Part shown: one piece after another, positions 1 through 4,700 of the stretch | Position numbering within the stretch: the first letter of the stretch is position 1 | Layout: each line of letters begins with the position of its first letter | Assembly (NCBI GenBank): GCA_050743205.1 | Contig: JBOGEA010000336.1 | Location: 1 to 6,392, forward strand | Source: JBOGED01 sp050743205 | GTDB taxonomy: Bacteria; Actinomycetota; Nitriliruptoria; Euzebyales; Egibacteraceae | Length of the DNA stretch: 6,392 nucleotides | Reading direction: 5' to 3' | Position numbers and translations under genes: made by a program | Notes under the pieces: generated by a model | Told to the model about the DNA's origin: nothing | The model's input: the letters and a program-made list of their open reading frames with translations, nothing else | Database searches by the model: none

Positions 1-175
1 TGGGCCAGGGCCATCGCGATCCAGGCGCGCTGGCGCTGGCCGCCGGACAGCTCGTCGACAGGGCGGTCGGCCAGGTCGGTGGTGCGGGTGGCGGCCAGCG
101 CGGCGGCCACGACGGCCTCGTCCTCGGCCGACCACTGGCGGAACCAGCGCTGGTGCGGGCAGCGGCCACCGACAC
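1..175 (-). pseudogene. FecE/FepC-type siderophore ABC ATPase, internal fragment
   Basis: This is a piece of the cytoplasmic ATP-binding subunit of an iron-siderophore importer, which powers uptake through FecCD permeases. Read on the minus strand (plus-strand codon boundaries at position 3, 6 and so on), it gives GRCPHQRWFRQWSAEDE, then a helical stretch ending in RPVDELSGGQRQRAWIAMAL. The PHQRWFRQW block is typical of FepC-like subunits, and LSGGQRQR is the ABC signature motif. The Walker B and H-loop region would lie beyond the left edge. Walker A and the N-terminal third are missing: directly upstream, near 165-175, the sequence changes to permease sequence in another frame. The fragment therefore has no start of its own and cannot make a working ATPase. 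The family call is secure; whether the part beyond the edge is intact is unknown. Confidence 0.85.
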
Positions 176-456
176 GCCTCGGGCCGGGGCCACCCGCTGG
201 CCCAGGGCGCGGGCTCCATCGTCGCCCAGGCTCAGCGTGTTCATCGCGCCGACCCCAGCACTGTGACCGACCCCACCGCCAGGAACGGGGTGACCTGCCG
301 CAGGATGTTCCCGCCGCGGCCGGCCAAGGAGCCACGGCCCAAACGGAACTGATTGAGGCCTTTCTGGAACGCACAGACGCAACTCTCGCGTCTTTCTATC
401 CCCACGGTCCTGCGCGGCTCACGCGTTGCCGGGACTCCGACAGGAGCCTCCGGCAA
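170..456 (-). pseudogene. FecCD-type siderophore permease remnant, frameshifted and deleted
   Basis: This is a remnant of a membrane permease of a ferric-siderophore ABC importer. On the minus strand, one frame (456 down to 241) reads GLNQFRLGRGSLAGRG and then PFLAVGSVTVLGSAR, which is the central NQFR...GSLAGRG and PFLA block of FecCD permeases. The frame stops at TGA exactly where the family continues. Shifting by one base at about 244 gives MNTLSLGDDGARALGQRV, the next conserved block. A single lost base (CGG to CG) would explain the break. The roughly 30 residues before GLNQFR do not match the family's first membrane helices, so a deletion has probably joined an N-terminal stub (contains EPRRTVG) to the middle of the gene. 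At the other end the sequence runs into the ATPase fragment. A normal permease is about 330-350 residues; about 70 are recognisable here. Confidence 0.78.
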
Positions 457-461
457 GGGGG

Positions 462-492
462 TTGACTTCTAGTAAAGGATAGGTTCACTAAA
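462..492. promoter_or_regulatory. Iron-box-like operator with TTGACT hexamer
   Basis: AAAGGATAGGTTCACTAAA at 474-492 matches the actinobacterial DmdR/IdeR iron-box consensus TTAGGTTAGGCTAACCTAA at about 12 of 19 positions, including the AGG.TAGG core. A TTGACT hexamer at 462-467 could be a -35 element for plus-strand transcription. The site lies between the minus-strand permease/ATPase remnants and the plus-strand binding-protein gene, where a shared operator for a divergent uptake locus would be expected. Iron-loaded repressor binding is inferred from the match only. Confidence 0.5.
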
Positions 493-854
493 GACATGGT
501 CAAGGTGCTGGAGGCCAGTTCACCAGGGCGGGTTTTGCGCTTTGCGGGTGTCAAGCAAGAGGCCTCATAAGCACGACCTTACGCGAACGATCCCCGACCG
601 GGCGGTCCACCGGGGATTCCATAGTCAGGACCTGTTCATGCTGACTCGACCCTTCTGCTGGCTCTCGGCGTCCAGCCGGGCAGGGGGAGTTCCTCGCCGA
701 CCGGCTCCCAGATGTGGGCGGGGACCGGCGGGCTGAGCGTCGGGGCCAGAGGACCCGCGTGTTGACCATCGGTGACCGGGTCCCCGCCGTCGAGTTGCCG
801 CCAGCGCGATCCCTGGCCGGAAGGGCTTTCTGTGGCTATTGATGGTCTGTCGTT
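493..854. other. Stretch without a recognisable gene
   Basis: No frame here gives a protein I recognise. An ATG at 496 opens a 24-codon frame (496-570, MVKVLEASSPGRVLRFAGVK and so on) that begins four bases after the iron-box-like site, so it could be translated from a leaderless transcript; nothing else supports it. A small hairpin lies at 591-616: TCCCCG pairs with CGGGGA around an inner ACCG-GG-CGGT stem. The rest may be leader or degraded DNA upstream of the binding-protein gene. No second iron box was found close to the 871 start. Confidence 0.4.
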
Positions 855-870
855 GAGGAGGAGGAGCATC

Positions 871-1911
871 ATGACCATGTGGACGGCTCGGCGGCGATTG
901 GTCGTTGCGGTGATCGCGGCGCTCACGTCAGCGCTGCTGGTCGCGTGCGGCGGTGAGGGCGGCGCCACTGCGGCCACGACAGCGGAGGAGCAGGCGGGGC
1001 CGTGGACGTTCACTGACGACCGCGGTGTCGAGGTCTCACTGGGGTCCTGACCGGAGCGGGTCGTCGCGTACGAGACGGCTGGGTCGGCGCTGTTGCACCT
1101 GGAGTCAGACCGGTCTGTATCTTCGGCGGGGCGCCGCTGGACCAGAGCCCAAGTCTTGTTGGCGTCGATCTGAGCGGGATCGAGTCGGTGGGCGCGATCT
1201 ACGGCGAGATCAACCTGGAGAAGCTGGCGGCGCTGCAGCCCGACCTGATCGTCACGCTTTCGACCCTCGCCAGACTGGACCCTTGTTTGGGTTCGCGGAT
1301 GACAGTGTGCAGGAGACGGTGCAGACGATCGCTCCGATCGTGGCGATCGACAGGATCAAGGACCCGACCGTGGTGATCGGGCGCTTCGAGGAGCTGGCAG
1401 GGTCGTTGGGCGCGGATCCCGACGCGCCGGCGCTGGTGGCGGCTCGTCAACGCTTCGACGAGGCGGTGGTGGGCGCTGACGGGCGGCGGTCGCGGACAAG
1501 CCTGGCCTGCTCGCCGTCGCCCTTTATGCCGCTCCAGCCGAGGGGATCTACTTCGCCAGGCCGGCGGGCTTCCCGGGCCTGCGGCAGTTCCAGCAGGCGG
1601 GGCTGGAGCTGGAGCTGGAGGGAGACCCTGGAGACGTCAACGAGGATTTCGTGATGTTCTTCTGGGATCAGGTCAGTTTCGAGCTGGCCGACAAGTATCC
1701 AGCCGACCTCATCCTCGTAGGCGATCCAGGGGACCCGGTCGACCTCGATGCCCTTGATGCGATTGCCACGTGGCGAACACTTCCCGCGGTGGAGGCCGGG
1801 CAGGTCGTCGCGTGGCGAGTGCTGGAGAATTGGAGCTACCCGGCTTACGCCGAGGACATCGAGCTGCTCACCGAGGCGGTGAAGAGCGCGGATCCCGACC
1901 TCGTCTCGTGA
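871..1911 (+). pseudogene. Siderophore-binding lipoprotein (FepB/FecB type), interrupted
   Basis: This would encode the extracytoplasmic lipoprotein that captures a ferric siderophore and delivers it to a FecCD permease. ATG 871 is preceded by a strong purine-rich site (GAGGAGGAGGAG, 855-866). Residues 1-26 are a lipoprotein signal: a TARRR charged start, a hydrophobic core and the lipobox LLVAC with Cys26. The mature part starts GPWTFTDDRG, a common opening of this family. Codon 60 is TGA (1048). After it the sequence still reads as the family, but in shifting frames: -1 near 1102 (leads to IFGGAPLDQSP), -1 near 1259 (FDPRQTGPLFGFADD), +1 at about 1472 and +1 at about 1482 (VALTAAVADKPGLLAVAL). 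The tail (MFFWDQVSFELADKYPADLI to PDLVS) returns to the starting frame. With the indels corrected, the product would be about 346 residues, normal for the family. As written it yields only a 59-residue stub. It may be a real pseudogene or contain base-call errors. Confidence 0.85.
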
Positions 1912-2007
1912 GGCACTCTTCCGAGTAGGCGCGAACAGACGAAGTCGGCATAATCGTCAGGCCTTGAGGTCGCTGTGGGCGTCTGGCCGCCCACTGCCGT
2001 ATCGAGC

Positions 2008-2050
2008 GCGTAGGGGTCAACACAGCGGATCGCTGTGTTGGCCCCGACGC
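2008..2050. terminator. Long hairpin, probable terminator
   Basis: CAACACAGCG (2018-2027) and CGCTGTGTTG (2031-2040) are perfect inverted repeats around a GAT loop. The stem extends outward through a T·G wobble, GGGG with CCCC, a T-A pair, one A/G mismatch and GCG with CGC: about 19 pairs over 43 bases. It lies about 95 bases after the binding-protein stop, as expected for the end of that transcript. There is no T-rich tail, which is common for actinobacterial hairpin terminators. Being symmetric, it could act on either strand or bind a protein instead. Confidence 0.6.
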
Positions 2051-2160
2051 CTCACACCTGGCGCTGCAATGGCGTGGCCTGGTGACGACGTGCCGCCAAG
2101 CGGCCAGCGCGTCTCCCGCAAAGCGTCGCGGCGACCGCGATCGCCCCACCGAGGCCAGGC

Positions 2161-2454
2161 GTGACGGCCTCCGCGTGTCTTGCAGCCTGCGGGGATCGGA
2201 AACCGTCCCCGGTCGCGTCTGGGAACGACGTCGCCCGATTGCTGGGACAGCGGGTAGCTGTAGCGATCACGCTGCTCGTCGGTGCGGCGGTGTCGGCCGT
2301 GGAACCGATCGGATTCGTGGCACCGGCAGCCCCCGCGTACGGCCTGAGCGATCACCGAGCCCGACTACTGGTAGGCCCTGCTCGTGCCGGGCTCATGCTG
2401 AGCGCGCCCCATCCTCGGTATGAGGCATCCCTCGTTGTCCCGGTCACCGCGTGA
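2161..2454 (+). pseudogene. Second FecCD-type permease remnant
   Basis: The frame opening at 2161 contains GNDVARLLGQRV followed by AVAITLLVGAAVSAVEPIGF (about 2221-2320). This matches the GDDVAR.LG.RV block and the next membrane helix with its GPI.FV motif in FecCD permeases. Several things show damage. The roughly eight residues that normally separate these two blocks are missing. The conserved Gly of GPI is Glu48. The following APQ-type segment turns into APAAPAYGLSDHRARLL, which matches poorly, and the frame stops after 97 codons where the family has about 330. The first 20 residues are unlike the family. No good ribosome site precedes 2161. It is in the same direction as the binding-protein gene and beyond its hairpin, so it was perhaps the partner permease of the same importer. 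Confidence 0.65.
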
Positions 2455-2662
2455 GGCGGTCGCTGGCGCCGGACGTGTCGTGCTGGTGTGGGCGCCGTTG
2501 TGAACGGTCGCTGGCGAGGTGTTGCGGGCATGTCTGGTTGAGTACGGCGGGTGGGGTTACGGCAGCGCGGAGATTCCAGGTGATCGGCAGAGCGGTCCGC
2601 GCCTGCTGTGACCGGCGTTGTGCTCTATGGCTTCCGGTCGACCGAACGGCTGTTATGCGCCG
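2455..2662. other. Stretch without a recognisable gene
   Basis: Nothing in either strand resembles a known protein. A long minus-strand frame (2896-2444) crosses this stretch, but it has an Arg/His/Gln-rich composition typical of a shadow frame and would run against the iron-box promoter at 2663-2704. The last 40 bases belong to the repeated promoter segment. Confidence 0.4.
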
Positions 2663-2808
2663 TTGACGGCGAACATTAACCTCTATAAGGTTAGGCTGCC
2701 CTGGGTTTAAAGTGTCCGGTGCGGCGCTCTCCGAGCCTGGGACCGTGGCAGAACGTTCTCCGGCCCGGGAGTGTCGATGAGCGTCTTGGCGTTCTTGTGC
2801 AGGTCGAG
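2623..2808 (+). repeat. Diverged direct repeat, copy 1 (iron-box promoter module)
   Basis: This segment aligns with 4220-4402 in the same orientation. Shared landmarks in order are CTCYATGG, GAACGGC, ten unrelated bases, CGTTGACGGC, ATAAGGTTAGGCTGCCCT, GGCGCTCTCCG, GGACCGTGG, CTCTCCGG or TTCTCCGG, GGGAG, ATGAGC and GCAGGTCGAG. Only small gaps are needed, the main one being five bases between the -35 and the iron box. Identity falls off quickly past 2808. It looks like an old duplication of a promoter plus the first codons of a gene. Confidence 0.75.
2663..2704 (+). promoter_or_regulatory. Promoter with overlapping iron box, copy 1
   Basis: TTGACG (2663-2668) and TAAGGT (2686-2691) are separated by 17 bases, a standard vegetative sigma-factor spacing. 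TAAGGTTAGGCTGCCCTGG (2686-2704) matches the DmdR/IdeR iron-box consensus at about 14 of 19 positions and covers the -10 element, so iron-loaded repressor should block the promoter (inference). The downstream start is ATG 2777. Confidence 0.7.
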
Positions 2809-3607
2809 TATGGGCAGGTGTGTCCATCGGTTCTTCAACGGAGCGGCATCGCCGATGATCGACTCCTCCCTCATCGGCCACCTGGGGCGCCCGCATTCGG
2901 GGTGGGTTGTGGCGGGCCCGCTGGCCGCCCTGACGGACTGCGACACCGGCAGGGGCGCCAGCGCCTGGTCATCCCCCACCGCACTGCCACCCGCCACAAT
3001 CGGGCGCAGATGCGCTGGCTCTGATGTCTCCGAGGAGTCCGCGCGGGTCGTCGCCTTGGGCTTGAGCGGCCAGGCTGTCGCGGTTGGGGGGACACCCGTT
3101 AGGACGCAGGACGGGTGTGGGGGCCAGCCCTACGCCGTATGGCGAGAGCGGGCGCGGCGCTTCGCCGGAGGCGCGTTCCTCTTCGCCTGTGGGCCGCAGG
3201 GTCCCCGACGGTTTGTGACCGCGCTTGAATCCGGACTCCCCGATGAGATCGTCGAGCTGGACGCAGTCTGGGACAGTGTCAGAGCCCGCGGAGCGCGGAT
3301 GGACCTGCTCGACGGGAATACGCTGGTGTGGCGTGTGGGCTTGGACCTTGGGCGGCGGACCGTCGTTGAGGCCCATCTGGTTTGCCGACAGGTGGATGCG
3401 GCCCGTGAGGGGCGTGGTCTCCTCCGGGAGGATGCGGTGCTGTCCGTGCGCGTTGGCGTGGAGCGCCGTGCGGCGCCTGCTGCTCGCGCTCGACGCGCTC
3501 GTGCCGGTCATCGGCGGCAACTCCGGCGCCGAGACGACGCCGGAGTCGTGAGAGCGGACAGGGATGATGTGCCCCTGACTTTCCGGACAGTAGACCCACT
3601 AGGCTGA
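2777..3607 (+). CDS. Unrecognised protein behind iron-box promoter, possibly frameshifted
   Basis: I do not recognise this 276-residue frame. ATG 2777 is chosen over GTG 2771 because GGGAG (2767-2771) precedes it by five bases and because the same GGGAG-ATGAGC arrangement recurs at 4371. The frame has no stop for 830 bases and mostly G/C third positions up to about 3440. It has no evident signal peptide or catalytic motif. A part around 3240-3350 (DEIVELDAVWDSVRARGARM) faintly recalls the stretch after the H-loop at the end of ABC exporter ATPases, but no Walker or signature motif is present, so I do not claim it. From about 3450 the coding look moves to another frame (ALAWSAVRRLLLALDALVPV, stop at 3551), while this frame becomes Arg-rich. 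A one-base insertion near 3448 would explain that. The true end may be 3551, and the gene may be broken. Confidence 0.45.
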   Translation: MSVLAFLCRSSMGRCVHRFFNGAASPMIDSSLIGHLGRPHSGWVVAGPLAALTDCDTGRGASAWSSPTALPPATIGRRCAGSDVSEESARVVALGLSGQAVAVGGTPVRTQDGCGGQPYAVWRERARRFAGGAFLFACGPQGPRRFVTALESGLPDEIVELDAVWDSVRARGARMDLLDGNTLVWRVGLDLGRRTVVEAHLVCRQVDAAREGRGLLREDAVLSVRVGVERRAAPAARARRARAGHRRQLRRRDDAGVVRADRDDVPLTFRTVDPLG

Positions 3608-3963
3608 TCAGCTCCCCGGGGCAGCGCCACCGCGTCGACGCCTCCGCCCGCGTCCAGCACCCGCCGGGCGACCGCCAGCCGGACCTCGTGGGCGGCCCGC
3701 TTCCATGCCCACTCGAACAGGCAGATCCAACGGGTCGCCGACGCTGACAGGCCCACGAACAGCACGGCCAGGGCGGCGATCCACCGCGCCATCGACGCGG
3801 CGTCGCCGGTCGCGATCGCCCGGTCGATCACCACGCCGATCACCACCGCGACCATGGCCTCGGCGACCTGGTGGACCATCATCAGCACCGAGCCGACCGC
3901 CACATCCCACCGTTGGCCCGCCAAAACCCGCCAAAGCAGCGCGCGAGGAGCCGTTGTGCTCAC
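3597..3963 (-). pseudogene. ABC exporter-type half transporter, N-terminal fragment
   Basis: This is the start of a fused membrane/ATPase half transporter. Such pairs export small molecules or, in YbtPQ and IrtAB, import siderophores. GTG 3963 gives VSTTAPRALLWRVLAGQRWD, then a first membrane helix (about residues 21-50, through HQVAEAMVAVVIGVVIDRAI), a second (about 61-76, WIAALAVLFVGLSASA) and the cytoplasmic stretch KRAAHEVRLAVARRVLDAGG, all typical of this family in actinomycetes. After ALPRG (about 3613) the frame is lost, but ELISLV can be read in a shifted frame to about 3597; beyond that the match ends. Only about 120 of some 580 residues remain, with no further helices and no Walker A, signature or Walker B. 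A purine-rich AGAGGCGG lies about 12 bases before the GTG. It points away from the NRPS gene. Confidence 0.8.
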
Positions 3964-3997
3964 CGTGAATGACACCCGCCTCTTGCATCTGCGGACC

Positions 3998-4036
3998 AGG
4001 GCTGCACAGCCCTTGACTATAAAGAGGCTCACTTGC
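3998..4036 (-). promoter_or_regulatory. Possible iron-box promoter and hairpin for the ABC fragment
   Basis: TATAAAGAGGCTCACTTGC (4018-4036) shares the AGGCTCAC core and about 10 of 19 positions with an iron box in its TTAGGTTAGGCTCACCTAA form. On the minus strand TATAGT lies at its edge as a possible -10 for the gene starting at 3963. Immediately downstream on that strand, AGGGCTG and CAGCCCT (3998-4013) form a perfect 7-pair inverted repeat with a two-base centre. The match is weak, so regulation is only a suggestion. Confidence 0.35.
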
Positions 4037-4064
4037 ATTCGACTCCCGCGCGGGGCCTGTCAAG

Positions 4065-4095
4065 CGCAGCGGGGCGGGGAGGCCCGCCCCGCGCG
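4065..4095. other. Very stable GC hairpin between divergent promoters
   Basis: GCGGGGCGGG (4069-4078) pairs perfectly with CCCGCCCCGC (4083-4092) around a GAGG loop. Three more pairs (CGC 4065-4067 with GCG 4093-4095) form if A4068 is bulged. It lies between the minus-strand ABC start and the plus-strand iron-box promoter and has no T tract. It may terminate or insulate transcription, or form a cruciform. The remaining bases of 4037-4260 show no recognisable gene. Confidence 0.6.
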
Positions 4096-4219
4096 ACGTG
4101 GGATTGCCCGCCGGGCTGGGGCCTCATCGCCTCCCGAACCGCCGCCGTTGCCGGGCGAAGGTCGTCGTGGACGATCCCACGCGGCAGGGAAGCGCAGACG
4201 GCACAGCGATCGGCCCGAC

Positions 4220-4402
4220 CTCCATGGTCCACATCCGAGGCGAACGGCCCGCTTCCCTCGTTGACGGCAGACACCTCATAAGGTTAGGCTGCCCTTGATC
4301 GGAGTGCTCGGCGTGGCGCTCTCCGGGCTCAGGACCGTGGTGGAACAGCTCTCCGGTTCGGGAGTGGCTAATGAGCATTCAAGCATCCTTCCGCAGGTCG
4401 AG
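4220..4402 (+). repeat. Diverged direct repeat, copy 2 (iron-box promoter module)
   Basis: This is the partner of 2623-2808, sharing its landmarks in the same order and spacing from CTCCATGG to GCAGGTCGAG. The iron box with the bases before it (ATAAGGTTAGGCTGCCCT) and the GGGAG-ATGAGC start are the best-kept parts. The segment between the -35-like TTGACG and the iron box is five bases shorter than in copy 1. Confidence 0.75.
4261..4297 (+). promoter_or_regulatory. Iron box and altered promoter upstream of the NRPS gene, copy 2
   Basis: TAAGGTTAGGCTGCCCTTG (4279-4297) matches the iron-box consensus at about 14 of 19 positions. TTGACG at 4261-4266 corresponds to the -35 of copy 1, but only 12 bases separate it from TAAGGT, too few for a normal promoter. 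Either another -35 is used or this copy is weakened. It is the best visible candidate for iron control of the 77-residue frame and the NRPS gene 404 bases downstream. Confidence 0.62.
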
Positions 4403-4604
4403 CACTGGTTGCCCGCCAACGCTCGACCGAAGCCTTTCCTCGGTGACCATCCACCGCATGCGGCACCCCCAGCGCCAGCGGTTCGCCACGGTGAGATTGA
4501 GCGAGCGGGACCCTGTGCTGGCGCCGGAGGTCGAGTCTGTCGCGGCGATGAACTGGGACAGGAGCCAGCCCAACGTCACGAGGCATAGCTGGGCGCACGG
4601 GTAG
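4371..4604 (+). CDS. Unrecognised 77-residue protein ahead of the NRPS gene
   Basis: I do not recognise the product. ATG 4371 has GGGAG (4360-4364) six bases upstream and lies 73 bases after the iron box, the same layout as at 2777. The first residues also resemble that frame (MSIQASFRRSSTG against MSVLAFLCRSSMG). From about codon 24 onward roughly nine in ten codons end in G or C, which supports coding. The opposite strand shares these third positions, so a minus-strand frame (4708-4379) has the same bias. It is not an MbtH-like protein: that family's Trp and motif pattern is absent. The product is Arg-rich with no membrane segment. The stop is 96 bases before the NRPS start, so both could share one transcript. 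It could be a small accessory protein, or a degraded start of a larger gene. Confidence 0.4.
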   Translation: MSIQASFRRSSTGCPPTLDRSLSSVTIHRMRHPQRQRFATVRLSERDPVLAPEVESVAAMNWDRSQPNVTRHSWAHG

Positions 4605-4651
4605 CCCCATGCCGAACAAGCCAGAGCGAATATCAAAGATGTCTCGCAGGT

Positions 4652-4665
4652 GACGCTCGAGCGTC
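4652..4665. promoter_or_regulatory. Perfect 14-bp palindrome before the NRPS start
   Basis: GACGCTCGAGCGTC is its own reverse complement and ends 35 bases before ATG 4701. It could be an operator for a dimeric regulator or a small hairpin in the leader. It is not an iron box, and no second copy was seen in the window. Confidence 0.35.
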
Positions 4666-4700
4666 CATCAACAGTCGTGTTGAAGCGAAAGTAGTCTGTG

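Noticed and set aside
79..465. Plus-strand 128-codon frame
   Set aside because: It is the antisense of the ATPase and permease remnants, whose conserved motifs are on the minus strand.
772..1050. Earlier start for the binding protein
   Set aside because: The lipoprotein signal and strong ribosome site both point to ATG 871; the added residues resemble no signal peptide.
1605..1622. GGAGCT repeated three times as a possible slippage site
   Set aside because: It reads in frame as LELELE within a stretch that otherwise matches the family, so no frame is lost there.
2444..2896. Minus-strand frame of 150 codons
   Set aside because: It crosses the iron-box promoter and the repeated segment, has shadow-like composition and matches nothing I know.
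3092..3118. Inverted repeat ACACCCGT / ACGGGTGT as a possible terminator or operator
   Set aside because: It has an 8-pair stem with an 11-base loop inside a long open frame; such repeats arise readily in GC-rich DNA and nothing else supports a role.
2969..3520. Minus-strand frame of 183 codons
   Set aside because: It is Pro/Arg/Ser-rich without any motif and shares codon boundaries with the plus frame at 2777, as expected for a shadow. No start signals were seen.
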